A DNA stretch of 64,000 bases from an uncultured Acholeplasmatales bacterium (GCA_944324705.1 CALUXI010000006.1:1-64000), one strand, 5' to 3'; counted from the first letter of the stretch, positions 7,053 through 15,699 are shown. The notes: generated by a model not told the origin, from the letters alone. Numbers and translations: made by a program.

Positions 7053-8855
7053 TTAGTCCTCCTTTAATACGGCATTAAATTCTTGTTCAAGATTGCCTTG
7101 TATTTGCCATAGTTCTTGGTATAGTCCTTTTTTCTTGACTAAGTTTTCATGAGTATCAAAATCCTCAATTTGACCATTATTTAAAACCATAATGCGATCA
7201 GCTTCTTTAGCAGTAGTAATTCTATGAGTAATAATTATCATAGTTTTATTACCTTTATTTTTTAAAGCCCTACGGATTAAATAGTCGGTTTTAGTATCTA
7301 AGGCAGATAAGGAATCATCAAAAATTAAAATAGGGGAGTCAGAAACTAACATTCTTGCTATAGCTATTCTTTGTTTTTGACCTCCAGATAAAGTAGTACC
7401 TTTTTCCCCTACAATTGTTTTATAACCTAAATTAAAATGCATAATTTCTTCATCAACTGAAGCTAATTTAGCTGCACTTCTAACTTCATCAATAGTCAAT
7501 TTTTTATTTGTGATAGCAATATTATCATAAATAGTTCTAGTAAATAAGAATGGATCTTGTAAGATCATTTTAACATTTTTTCGCAAGTAATGTTTATCAA
7601 TATCGGTAATTAAAACATCATCTAAATAAATACAACCTTCAGTATAGTCTAAAAATCTAGTTATTAAATTACAAATAGTGGTTTTACCACAACCAGATTT
7701 ACCAACAATAGCTATTGTTTCATTGGCTTTAATTTTAAAATTAATATTTTTCAACAAATCATAATCACTATCAGAATGTTTAAAAGATACATTTTCAAAA
7801 GTTATCTCACCACTTAATTTTGGCTTTACTGAACCATTATTTTGATATTCATCAGACGTTTCTAAAATGTGTTCAATACGGTTAGCTGCTACAATTGCTT
7901 TACCATAATTAGAAATAATTCTTCCAAGTCCTCTAATTGGCCAAATTACCATACCTAATAAGAGAAGACAAGCTGTAATATTAGAAGTAGTAACTACATC
8001 TTTGTAAGCTAAATAAATAGCAACACTAATAGTTAGAGCATATTGAAAGGTAGCTACAAAGTCAGTAAAACCCCAAAAGAAAGGTTCTCTAATATATAAG
8101 TGATATAGTTTATTATAGTAATTATCATTAGCTTTCTTCATTTTTTCAATTTCATATCTTTCATTAGCAAAAGCTTTAACTACTCTAGCCCCGTTAACAT
8201 TTTCTTGAATTACAGTTGTTAAGTCAGCTTCTTTTTCTTCAATCTCTGTATATTTTTTATTGATATAATTAAACCAAATAATAGAAGAAATGCCTAATAA
8301 AGGTAAAGAAATTAAACTAACACCCATTAAAACTAAATTAATTTGTCCGACTTGATAACTACCAATCGCAATTGTTATAAAGATAGATATTAATTCAGGG
8401 AATTGTGAACAAATGAATGAAGAAGCAGTATCAACATCTGAAGTAGATCTTTGAATTAAATCACCTATATCAGAATTATTATGGTAATTATAGCTTAAAT
8501 CAATAGTATGATTATAGATTTTAGTGCGCATATCATAACCGATATATTCGGTTCCTCGGGCTCTTAAATAACCATCTAAAAATCTTAAAGCAGATCTAAA
8601 TAATTGTAGTAGAATCATAGCAATTCCAACAACTAAAATAATAGTTAGTGGTTCTTTAAAAGAATCAAAGAAGTTAATTAAAAAAGCCGGTAAATTAGTA
8701 TTGGTATTCTCATTACCTAAAATAGCAAAAGCATATTCAACAAATAGGGCTATATAAGAATATAGCCACTGTAAGATAAAGTTTAGGATGATTATAAATA
8801 TAATAATAAAAATGTATTTTTTAGACCAACGCCATAAATTAATACTTGATTTCAT
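7053..8855 (-). CDS. Heterodimeric ABC exporter subunit with a degenerate Walker B
   Basis: This 600-residue half-exporter has six transmembrane helices and a C-terminal ATPase. Walker A is GKSGCGKTT at about residue 385 and the signature LSGGQKQR is canonical. Walker B reads LIFDDSLSALD, with Asp where the catalytic Glu should be, so its own ATP site is expected to be inactive. It is the first gene of a two-gene exporter operon and lies downstream of an Lrp-type regulator, though a terminator separates them. An AAAGGA site precedes the start. Confidence 0.92.
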   Translation of the reverse strand: MKSSINLWRWSKKYIFIIIFIIILNFILQWLYSYIALFVEYAFAILGNENTNTNLPAFLINFFDSFKEPLTIILVVGIAMILLQLFRSALRFLDGYLRARGTEYIGYDMRTKIYNHTIDLSYNYHNNSDIGDLIQRSTSDVDTASSFICSQFPELISIFITIAIGSYQVGQINLVLMGVSLISLPLLGISSIIWFNYINKKYTEIEEKEADLTTVIQENVNGARVVKAFANERYEIEKMKKANDNYYNKLYHLYIREPFFWGFTDFVATFQYALTISVAIYLAYKDVVTTSNITACLLLLGMVIWPIRGLGRIISNYGKAIVAANRIEHILETSDEYQNNGSVKPKLSGEITFENVSFKHSDSDYDLLKNINFKIKANETIAIVGKSGCGKTTICNLITRFLDYTEGCIYLDDVLITDIDKHYLRKNVKMILQDPFLFTRTIYDNIAITNKKLTIDEVRSAAKLASVDEEIMHFNLGYKTIVGEKGTTLSGGQKQRIAIARMLVSDSPILIFDDSLSALDTKTDYLIRRALKNKGNKTMIIITHRITTAKEADRIMVLNNGQIEDFDTHENLVKKKGLYQELWQIQGNLEQEFNAVLKED

Positions 8856-8884
8856 ATAATAAATAAGTCCTTTCTAAATTTCGT

Positions 8885-8910
8885 AAAAAAAGAAACCAAT
8901 TAAGGTTTCT
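8885..8910 (-). terminator. Terminator overlapping the end of the Lrp-type gene
   Basis: On the minus strand AGAAACC pairs with GGTTTCT around TTAATT, followed by a run of Ts. The stem includes bases of the regulator's stop codon. Some read-through into the exporter genes is possible. Confidence 0.85.
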
Positions 8911-9382
8911 AAACAGGTATATAATCAGAATTCTTTTCTACATTCATAACAAGAGAACTTTCAACATTGCCAACATTTTCAATTGAAGTTAGTTTGTTGA
9001 TAAGGAAATCACGGTAATCTTCTAAATTCTTAGCTATAATTTTAAGTAAGAATTGTCCACCGCCTGTTATCATATAACATTGTAACACTTGTTCATATTT
9101 TAATACAACATCTAAGAAACCATCAATAGAAGCTTTATTAATATTTTTTAATTCAACGCGTAAAAAAGCAGTTATTTGATAGCCAAGAATTTTTTCATCA
9201 ACAATGGCTATAGTCTTTTTAATAATACCTGAATTAACTAAAGCCTTAACGCGCATTAAACAAGAAGAAGGCGCTAGATTAATTTTAGCTGCTAAAGCTT
9301 TATTAGAAATAGTAGCATCTTCTTGTAATAAATGAATTATTTGTTTGTCATATTCATCTAAATCTAGAATTTCATTATTCAT
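8909..9382 (-). CDS. Lrp/AsnC-family transcriptional regulator
   Basis: The 157-residue product has the family layout: an N-terminal helix-turn-helix (residues about 10-60, with DATISNKALAAKINLAPSSC) and a C-terminal RAM effector domain containing YMITGGGQFLLKI. Such proteins bind DNA as octamers or dimers and sense amino acids. I chose the ATG at 9382, spaced from GAGGTG, over the longer frame beginning at 9433, whose extra residues are atypical. It sits immediately upstream of an ABC exporter operon, a common pairing, so local control is plausible but unproven. Confidence 0.9.
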   Translation of the reverse strand: MNNEILDLDEYDKQIIHLLQEDATISNKALAAKINLAPSSCLMRVKALVNSGIIKKTIAIVDEKILGYQITAFLRVELKNINKASIDGFLDVVLKYEQVLQCYMITGGGQFLLKIIAKNLEDYRDFLINKLTSIENVGNVESSLVMNVEKNSDYIPV

Positions 9383-9459
9383 TATAAACACCTCGTATAT
9401 AAAATTTAGTTTTTGACGTCTATATTCTAGCAAATTTTTTAATTTAATGCAATTTAATT

Positions 9460-10146
9460 TTAAATTTTTAAGAAACTATTAAATTTTGTTTTGTTTGGAG
9501 CTAAACTCTTTAAAAGAGGTATGAAAACATCATCTTTTCTAATAGTTATGATATTAGTTATAGGTAGGTCTTTGTTGATGTATAAAGATAGGATCTCTTT
9601 AATTTTAGGATCTTCAATGCTATTAAAATAATAACAACCAATAATAACATTGGTAAATTGATTTCTTATTACAATTAATCTTTTTTTATTATAACTAATT
9701 AAATCTATAGATAATCTAATTTGTTTGAATTCCTCAAGACTTGTTTCATACTCGGATTTAATAAGATTAGTATAATTTGTCTTAATTAAAATATCTAATT
9801 TATTAAATAAATTATCAATATTGCGATCACTTATTTGAATATTATTATACATTAGAGTATCACAAATTTTTTCTCGTGAATAGCCTAATAATTTATAATA
9901 ATAAATCATAAAACAAATTTTAGAAGAATAATGAATGTTAGGTAAAGCAAATTTAGTAGCAGTTTGAGAAACATAAATATGATCTTGACAACAAGGACAT
10001 ATATAACCTAAATTTTTAATATACATTTTTTTACCCATTGTAAAAGTAATGGTTTTCGCACTAGTTGAATAAATATACTTGAGCTTTTCTCCACATTTAG
10101 GGCACACCAAAAACTCTGGTTTGTAGTTTTTTCTAATGATTTCCAT
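9460..10146 (-). CDS. Zinc-ribbon protein resembling a truncated transposase
   Basis: The 228-residue product has CPKCG (about residue 16) and CPCC (about residue 50), forming a zinc ribbon. A helix-turn-helix-like stretch follows (GYSREKICDTLMYNNIQISD). The last third resembles the start of an RNase H-like transposase core: a strand with an Asp (IRLSIDLIS), then RLIVIRNQFTNVIIGCYYF, then a second region (IITIRKDD). The protein ends where the remaining core and its catalytic Glu would follow. It is the third gene of a tight operon, with one base between genes, which suggests retention as a functional protein. Assignment is by pattern only. Confidence 0.55.
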   Translation of the reverse strand: MEIIRKNYKPEFLVCPKCGEKLKYIYSTSAKTITFTMGKKMYIKNLGYICPCCQDHIYVSQTATKFALPNIHYSSKICFMIYYYKLLGYSREKICDTLMYNNIQISDRNIDNLFNKLDILIKTNYTNLIKSEYETSLEEFKQIRLSIDLISYNKKRLIVIRNQFTNVIIGCYYFNSIEDPKIKEILSLYINKDLPITNIITIRKDDVFIPLLKSLAPNKTKFNSFLKI

Positions 10147-10147
10147 T

Positions 10148-10792
10148 TTACTCTTCCGTTAGTAATAAATATTCTTCTCTCATCTTTTTTACTAAAGGAA
10201 CAAAATCATTAGTAGCCGTAATAGCATTAGGTTCAATTAATGTATAAGTTTCTTTATCTAAATAAAAAGCTTCATAGAAGATATTTTTCCCTTCAAAAGA
10301 AAAATCAGGCAAAGAAGCTAAAGCTTTATCATTATAATCTAAAAATATTTCATGACCAACAAAATGTGTGCATTCTTTTAAAGCGTTATTAGCTTTAGCA
10401 CTAGTGTTTTTATGTTCATCAGGTGTTAAATAGGCCTCAATATTAGTAATGACTATAATTTTATAAGCGGTCTTATTTTCAATATGTAAATAAATATTAC
10501 CATATTTAGTTCTAGTTTCTTTAAATCCTTTTTTAATTAAATTATCTAATAATTTGTCAGGATCATAATTATTAAAAGCTTTTGAAGGGTATTTTTTAGG
10601 TTTTGGTTTATATTTGAAAGTTGCTGAAATTGCTGCTTGTAAAACAAAAGTCATTACTAAAAAATCTATAACAATAAAGACAATTATAACTGTTTTAGCA
10701 GAAACATATAAATTAAGGCAAATTAAACCAATAGCTATTAGTAAAGTAATTCCAAATATTAGCCATAATTTCCATTTTTTCATTTTAATCAT
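10148..10792 (-). CDS. Membrane protein of unknown function
   Basis: Two N-terminal transmembrane helices (LWLIFGITLLIAIGLICL and TVIIVFIVIDFLVMTFVLQ) are followed by a soluble domain of about 145 residues rich in aromatic and charged positions. The ATG at 10792 follows AAGGAGG with nine bases between, so I prefer it to the upstream start at 10813. The soluble domain (GNIYLHI then KIIVITNIEAYL) looks distantly like the protein encoded just upstream. No family is recognised. Confidence 0.75.
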   Translation of the reverse strand: MIKMKKWKLWLIFGITLLIAIGLICLNLYVSAKTVIIVFIVIDFLVMTFVLQAAISATFKYKPKPKKYPSKAFNNYDPDKLLDNLIKKGFKETRTKYGNIYLHIENKTAYKIIVITNIEAYLTPDEHKNTSAKANNALKECTHFVGHEIFLDYNDKALASLPDFSFEGKNIFYEAFYLDKETYTLIEPNAITATNDFVPLVKKMREEYLLLTEE

Positions 10793-10793
10793 A

Positions 10794-11297
10794 TTAATAA
10801 TCCTCCTTATCATGGCATGCTAGGTCAAAAAAGACCATTGTTCTATAATATTTCATCAAGTTATAATCATATTCTGGTAAGACATTATAATAGTCTAATA
10901 CAACCTCGTCACTATTATAAACTAAAATTTGTTGATAACCATTTTTAGTAAGGATAGTATGTTCTCTAGCAAACTCTCTAGTTCTTAGAGTATTTTCCTC
11001 AATTATATAAATGTTCATACTTTTAGTAAGATTTTTTTCTTCATCAGTTAATAAATTATTTTCTTTTAAATATTTGTTTGAAGTAATATCGATACTAAAA
11101 TTATCAAAATTATAGACTATAACAACTTTAAATAAGTAATCCTTATATATTCTTACACTTAAAGAGTAATTAGAGTTATTATAAATATCACGGTATTTAA
11201 TATATGTTAATTGATCTTTAATGTAAGTAATAGGTTTAGAATCTAGGAAATCTATTCTTTTTAGTTGATTTGTATCATTATTTTTTTTAAAAAACAT
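10794..11297 (-). CDS. Soluble protein of unknown function, first gene of a three-gene operon
   Basis: The 167-residue protein has no signal peptide or membrane helix and is rich in Tyr, Asn and acidic residues. The start at 11297 follows GGAGGT. A TATAAT box on the minus strand near 11335 is a plausible promoter element in the shared divergent region. Strand patterns such as YSLSVRIYKDYLFKVVIVYN resemble part of the next gene product, hinting at a related fold. Its stop and the next start are one base apart. No function can be assigned. Confidence 0.7.
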   Translation of the reverse strand: MFFKKNNDTNQLKRIDFLDSKPITYIKDQLTYIKYRDIYNNSNYSLSVRIYKDYLFKVVIVYNFDNFSIDITSNKYLKENNLLTDEEKNLTKSMNIYIIEENTLRTREFAREHTILTKNGYQQILVYNSDEVVLDYYNVLPEYDYNLMKYYRTMVFFDLACHDKEDY

Positions 11298-11383
11298 AAA
11301 GACCTCCAAAAATAAAAAACTTGTCTTTTTATTATAGCATAATTATGTTATAATTGACATAGTTTTGTAAAGGAGGCAATAAA

Positions 11384-12406
11384 ATGATTATTGAACCAAA
11401 AAAAATAAATAAAAATGCTAAGATAACTTTAGTTGCTCCTAGTTTTGGTTGTACAACAGAACCATATAAAACAAGACTAGAGGTAGCTATTAAAATATTT
11501 AAAGACTTAGGTTATGAAGTAGTAGAAGGAGATAACATCTTTTTAGCTGATGGAATAGCTTCATCAAACACACCACAAGAAAGAGCTAGAGAATTTATAC
11601 GCGCTTATGAAAGTGATACTGATATAATTATGTCAGTAGGTGGGGGAGAATTGATGTGTGAAATTTTACCTTATGTTGATTTTAAGAGAATTAAAAGACA
11701 AAAGCCTAAGTGGTTTATAGGATTTTCAGATAATACTAATTTAACCTTTACTTTAACTACAATTTGTAATTTAGTTACTATTTATGGTCCTTGTGCTACT
11801 AAATTTTATTTATATCCTTTTAAATTTGATGTTAAAGATACAATTAATTTATTAGAAGGTAAAAGAACATTTAGAGGTTATCCACGGTGGGAAAAAGAAA
11901 GTTTAGCTAGTGAGGAAAAGCCTTTAACTAAGCTAAATTTAACCGAAAGAAAGATTATTAAGCCATTTAACTATAAAGAACCATTTTATGGCACTATGTT
12001 AGGTGGTTGTTTAGATTGCTTAGTTAATTTATGTGGCACTAAATATGATAACGTATCTAATTTTATTAATAAACATACAGGTATTATTTGGTATTTAGAA
12101 GCTTGTGATTTATCACCTATAGGCATAAGAAGAGCTTTATTTCAATTAAAAGAAGCAGGATGGTTTAGAAAAGTTAAAGGTTTCTTAATTGGTAGACCAT
12201 TATGTGATAATGCTGAATTGTTTGGAGTAGATAAATATACAGCCGTAATTGATGTTTTAGAAAGTTTTAATGTACCTATTTTAATGGATGTTGATTTGGG
12301 TCATTTTGCCCCATCTATGCCTATTAAAAATGGAGCTAAAGCCTTAGTAAGCTATCAAGAAAGCAATATTAAAATTGAATATTTAAAAAAATATAGACCA
12401 TGCTAG
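11384..12406 (+). CDS. S66-family peptidase (LD-carboxypeptidase / MccF type)
   Basis: S66 enzymes cleave the L,D-bond of muropeptides or detoxify microcin-like amidates. The nucleophile Ser lies in IGFSDNT, the catalytic Glu in WYLEACDLSP and the catalytic His in LGHFAPSMP. The 340-residue length and the spacing of this triad fit the MccF-like branch better than the short LdcA branch. It is expected in the cytoplasm, since no signal peptide is seen. The ATG follows AAAGGAGG. It is divergent from the preceding operon, with TATAAT at about 11349-11354, and reads straight into tRNA-Leu. Confidence 0.9.
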   Translation: MIIEPKKINKNAKITLVAPSFGCTTEPYKTRLEVAIKIFKDLGYEVVEGDNIFLADGIASSNTPQERAREFIRAYESDTDIIMSVGGGELMCEILPYVDFKRIKRQKPKWFIGFSDNTNLTFTLTTICNLVTIYGPCATKFYLYPFKFDVKDTINLLEGKRTFRGYPRWEKESLASEEKPLTKLNLTERKIIKPFNYKEPFYGTMLGGCLDCLVNLCGTKYDNVSNFINKHTGIIWYLEACDLSPIGIRRALFQLKEAGWFRKVKGFLIGRPLCDNAELFGVDKYTAVIDVLESFNVPILMDVDLGHFAPSMPIKNGAKALVSYQESNIKIEYLKKYRPC

Positions 12407-12416
12407 TCTATATTAT

Positions 12417-12500
12417 GTAGGTATGGCGGAATTGGTAGACGCGCTGTCTTCAGACGGCAGTGATTTCATCATGTGAGTTCAAATCTCGCTACCTACACCA
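12417..12500 (+). tRNA. tRNA-Leu (anticodon CAG)
   Basis: Acceptor arms GTAGGTA and TACCTAC pair perfectly, and the gene encodes its own ACCA end. The anticodon stem CTGTC/GGCAG encloses the loop TTCAGAC, giving CAG. A long variable arm, as in class II tRNAs, and the GTTCAAATC T-loop region are present. Confidence 0.93.
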
Positions 12501-12512
12501 TAAGAAAAGCAT

Positions 12513-12545
12513 AGGTTTGATACGAAAAGTGTCAGACCTTTTTTC
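12513..12545 (+). terminator. Terminator after tRNA-Leu
   Basis: AGGTTTGATAC pairs with GTGTCAGACCT, allowing two G-U pairs, around a GAAAA loop and is followed by six Ts. Confidence 0.85.
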
Positions 12546-12588
12546 TTTACATAAAGGGAAATTTGCCCTATCTGCCAAGTTATAAGTT

Positions 12589-12633
12589 AGCCTTGTAGAT
12601 GTGCCACTAGGTGCTTTTGCAGGGCTTTTTTAT
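12589..12633 (+). terminator. Second terminator-like hairpin in the islet
   Basis: AGCCTTGTA pairs with TGCAGGGCT through G-U-tolerant pairing, followed by TTTTTT. Its presence after an already terminated tRNA suggests it belonged to a gene now lost. Confidence 0.6.
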
Positions 12634-12645
12634 TTTTGGGATATA

Positions 12646-12700
12646 ACTACGGAACGAAAGCCTTATCAACGGAACAAAAGGTAGTACTACGGAACGATTG
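12646..12700 (+). repeat. Three direct repeats with an exact 20-bp period
   Basis: GGAACGAAAG (12651), GGAACAAAAG (12671) and GGAACGATTG (12691) are each preceded by a version of CTAC or CAAC. They repeat every 20 bases, two turns of the helix. Such spacing suggests a protein lining up on one face of the DNA, as in iterons or recombination sites. The repeats lie between tRNA-Leu and an accessory gene. From the second terminator to 12893 I see no other gene. Confidence 0.75.
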
Positions 12701-12893
12701 ATAGTTTTTATATAATCTCATTTCAGTTTCGACAATAATCCTCAATTTGCTTGCGTTTTTCTCAAAAAAGTGCCATAATTTTTAATGTAATTTAATAATT
12801 TGCAAGGAATGAGATATGAACATTGACTATCCTGCAACTATAATCAAATTGATAGCAAGTGGTTATTTTAATTGATAAAAGGAGATAAAAGCA

Positions 12894-13493
12894 ATGATAA
12901 AAACACCAAGTGATTTTAATAAAATATCTAAAATTGAAGAAAGCGATAGGCAATCATTACTTTTATCATTGATATGTCCGTGTGGAAAACAAGATTTCTC
13001 AATATTAATAAATACAAATAATCCAAATTTATCTAAAAAACAAGAACTGTTTGATTCTTTAATAAAAAAATACGGAGGATATAGCCGTTGTTATATATTT
13101 TCTGACAATAACTGTAGAGTATATATAAATTATAAAGGAATACGTGGATTATTTACGAAACCTAAGTTAATTGATTCTAACATAATACCTACTGAAACAA
13201 AAATTGTAAAAGCAAAATGTTTACATTGTGGTAAAGAGTTTTTACTTTATGATAATAGAAAACATGGAGTTGTTAAACTTGAAAGGAAACTTGATTATTC
13301 TAATTTTACATATAAAGAAATTACAATTAATAAAAAAGTGAAAATTAAATTAGAGTATGACATTACTATGAATCAATATGAACAAAAATATTTATTTTCA
13401 AATAAAAATCCATATGAAGAGTGTTTTTCATATATAAAAATATTTTATGTTCAAGATAATAAAGAAATAATTATTTTTGAAGATGAAATGTAG
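12894..13493 (+). CDS. Accessory protein with two zinc-knuckle CxCG motifs, function unknown
   Basis: This 199-residue protein carries CPCG at about residue 29 and CLHCG at about residue 110, each a possible half of a zinc site. It has no signal peptide or membrane helix. A good AAAGGAG site precedes the ATG. It sits alone in an islet between tRNA-Leu and pheA and is followed by a broken reading frame, which points to horizontal gain. I recognise no family. Confidence 0.75.
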   Translation: MIKTPSDFNKISKIEESDRQSLLLSLICPCGKQDFSILINTNNPNLSKKQELFDSLIKKYGGYSRCYIFSDNNCRVYINYKGIRGLFTKPKLIDSNIIPTETKIVKAKCLHCGKEFLLYDNRKHGVVKLERKLDYSNFTYKEITINKKVKIKLEYDITMNQYEQKYLFSNKNPYEECFSYIKIFYVQDNKEIIIFEDEM

Positions 13494-13511
13494 AAATATT
13501 AATAATTTTAA

Positions 13512-13619
13512 CTAGAAGTATATGGATTTGCTCTTTATAATCTTGGTTGGGCAATTGGTGCAGCAGTTTCTGATGATTATGAAAAGATTGCTAAGTATAG
13601 AAAATATAAATTATACTAG
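13512..13619 (+). pseudogene. C-terminal fragment of an unidentified protein
   Basis: A 36-codon open stretch without a start reads YGFALYNLGWAIGAAVSDDY and ends KYRKYKLY before a TAG at 13617. The Gly/Ala helix followed by a charged tail looks like a genuine protein C terminus that has lost its upstream part. It supports the islet being a rearranged, partly decayed insertion. Confidence 0.4.
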
Positions 13620-13629
13620 GGTATAATTG

Positions 13630-13665
13630 CAGACTGTTGACAAAGTCATAATTGTCAGCAGTCTG
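13630..13665. repeat. 14-bp inverted repeat
   Basis: CAGACTGTTGACAA (13630-13643) and TTGTCAGCAGTCTG (13652-13665) pair with a single mismatch across an eight-base loop. There is no T-run on either side, so it is either a processed-RNA or recombination signal or a remnant of a mobile-element end. Confidence 0.6.
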
Positions 13666-13688
13666 AAACTCTCAAAATTTGAGAGTTT
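13666..13688. repeat. 23-bp palindrome at the end of pheA
   Basis: AAACTCTC and GAGAGTTT flank AAAATTT and overlap the pheA stop codon. It may act as the 3' hairpin of the pheA transcript, though no clear T-tail follows on the minus strand. Confidence 0.6.
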
Positions 13689-14670
13689 AGTAATTACCAA
13701 TTATTCTAAAGTTTATAGTATCTTGCTTTATTTTAGTTAAAGCTCTTAAAACATTTAAGTCATTAATATTACCTAAAAAATCAAGATAGAAGAAGTATTC
13801 AAAAGGTTTATTTTTAATAGGTCTTGATTCTATACGAGTCAAATTTAAATTATAATCTTTGATATCTTTTAATATTTGATATAAATTACCTATTTCATGT
13901 TTTAAATTAAAGATTATACTTATTTGTTTAGCATCACCTAAGACCTCTAAATCTCTACTTACTACAATAAATCTAGTAGTATTAGTGTTTACTTCATTAA
14001 TGTTTGTAGCTAATACATCTAAGTCATATAATTTTGCACAAGCTAGAGAACTAATTGAACCAATGTTTTTATTATTTAGTTCTTTAATATATTTAGCACT
14101 AGTGGCAGTATTTGAATAAACTTCACTTTTAATATTGTGATCGTCTAAAAATTTTTTAGATTGTAATAAGGCTTGAGGATGAGAAAATACACACTTTATA
14201 TCTTCTAGTTTAGAGCCTTTAATGCCCAATAAGTTTTGGGTGACTTTTAAATTTATATCTTTAATTATATAACAATTATATTCTCTTAATAAATCATAGT
14301 TATCATTAATAGAACCAGTTAGACTATTTTCCAAAGGTAAAATACCATAGTTTATTTCTTTGTTTTTTAAAGCATTAAAAACATCTTTAAATGTTTCATA
14401 ATTATGATACAAAGCATTAGGGAATAAAGCCTTAGAAGCTTCATCGGCGAAAGCCCCTTCAACTCCCATATAGCCTACAATTTCCTCTTTTTTAGGGTTA
14501 GATTTAATTTCTAAAGGTTTTGTATTATAGTCGTTTTTATATTCTTCAATAATATCCTTAACATTATCATTAAATTGTTTTAGGTAATTAAAAGTATCTA
14601 AATTAAGATTTAAATCAGTTAATATTTCTTTAAAATTATCACTTAATTTATCTAGTTTAGTCATTACCAT
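13687..14670 (-). CDS. pheA: Prephenate dehydratase
   Basis: The enzyme converts prephenate to phenylpyruvate in phenylalanine synthesis. After a variable 60-residue N-terminal region the PDT domain begins with VGYMGVEGAFADEA. It contains LPLENSLTGSI and the catalytic NTTRF motif. A C-terminal ACT regulatory domain follows, with the ESRP motif in RIESRPIKN that binds phenylalanine. The N-terminal extension is helical but too short for me to call a chorismate mutase domain. Its start overlaps the end of the DAHP synthase gene, and both lie under a Phe T-box. Confidence 0.93.
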   Translation of the reverse strand: MVMTKLDKLSDNFKEILTDLNLNLDTFNYLKQFNDNVKDIIEEYKNDYNTKPLEIKSNPKKEEIVGYMGVEGAFADEASKALFPNALYHNYETFKDVFNALKNKEINYGILPLENSLTGSINDNYDLLREYNCYIIKDINLKVTQNLLGIKGSKLEDIKCVFSHPQALLQSKKFLDDHNIKSEVYSNTATSAKYIKELNNKNIGSISSLACAKLYDLDVLATNINEVNTNTTRFIVVSRDLEVLGDAKQISIIFNLKHEIGNLYQILKDIKDYNLNLTRIESRPIKNKPFEYFFYLDFLGNINDLNVLRALTKIKQDTINFRIIGNY

Positions 14671-15676
14671 CAGCCATTACTTTAACTAATTTTTTAATAT
14701 CTTTCATTAATGAATCATATTTATCAGGTCTTAAAGATTGTGGTCCATCAGATAAAGCTTTTTCAGGATCATTATGAACTTCAATCATTAAACCATCAGC
14801 TCCGGCAACTATACTAGCCTTAGACATTGCAGGAACTAACCACCATTTACCACCAGCATGACTAGGATCAATAATGATAGGTAAATGAGTTAATTTTTTA
14901 ATTACAGGAATAGCCTGTAAGTCTAATGTATTACGGGTATATGTTTCATAAGTTCTAATTCCTCTTTCACAAAGAATAACATTTTTATTACCATTAGCCA
15001 TAATATATTCAGCTGCCATAATCCATTCTTCATAAGTAGAAGCTAGACCTCTTTTTAATAAAACAGGTTTTTTAACTTCTTGACCTACTTTCTTTAATAA
15101 AGCATAGTTTTGCATATTGCGAGTACCAATTTGTACTAAATCAACTTTCTCATTAAATAATGGAATATAAGAGGCATCCATTAATTCTGTACAAATAGGT
15201 AAGCCGGTTTCTTTTTTAGCTTCAAGTAGTAAATCGATAGCTTCAGTACCCATACCTTGGAAACTATAAGGAGAAGTACGAGGTTTAAATGCTCCACCTC
15301 TTAAAATATTGGCTCCACTGGCTTTAACACTTTTAGCAACTTCAATAATTTGTTCCTTACTTTCAACAGAACAAGGTCCAGCAATAAAAGCTAAATTGCC
15401 ACCGCCAACTAAGACATCACCAACTTGAATTATGCTGTCATTAGGGTGAAATTGACGATTTGCTAGTTTATATGGTTCACTTACACGCATAACATGATCA
15501 ACCGCCTCATCAACCTCATACATTTTAGGATCAATTAATGTAGTGTCACCAATAATCCCAATAATAGTTTGTTCAGTTCCAACTACGACACTAGTTTTTA
15601 GACCTTTACTTTCAATATCTTTAGTTAATCTTTTTACATCATCTTTTGTTGCAGTTTGTTTTAATATTACAATCAT
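14657..15676 (-). CDS. aroF: 3-deoxy-7-phosphoheptulonate (DAHP) synthase
   Basis: The enzyme joins phosphoenolpyruvate and erythrose 4-phosphate at the entry to the shikimate pathway. The first 85 residues form a ferredoxin-like regulatory domain (MIVILKQTATKDDVKRL). The TIM-barrel follows, with AGPCSVES, GGAFKPRTSPYSFQG, LLKRGL and the metal-binding DPSHAGGK. I chose the ATG at 15676, after AAAGGGAG; the longer frame from 15712 extends into the leader. Because the T-box and pheA flank it, its output is expected to rise when charged tRNA-Phe is scarce. Confidence 0.94.
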   Translation of the reverse strand: MIVILKQTATKDDVKRLTKDIESKGLKTSVVVGTEQTIIGIIGDTTLIDPKMYEVDEAVDHVMRVSEPYKLANRQFHPNDSIIQVGDVLVGGGNLAFIAGPCSVESKEQIIEVAKSVKASGANILRGGAFKPRTSPYSFQGMGTEAIDLLLEAKKETGLPICTELMDASYIPLFNEKVDLVQIGTRNMQNYALLKKVGQEVKKPVLLKRGLASTYEEWIMAAEYIMANGNKNVILCERGIRTYETYTRNTLDLQAIPVIKKLTHLPIIIDPSHAGGKWWLVPAMSKASIVAGADGLMIEVHNDPEKALSDGPQSLRPDKYDSLMKDIKKLVKVMADGND

Positions 15677-15699
15677 TTTTAATACTCCCTTTCTAAATA

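Noticed and set aside
12646-12700. CRISPR-like reading of the three repeats
   Set aside because: Units are only 10-15 bases with 20-bp period and leave no room for spacers. No cas genes are in the window.
14480-14670. Chorismate mutase domain fused to PheA
   Set aside because: The extension is helical but only about 60 residues and lacks recognisable mutase residues.
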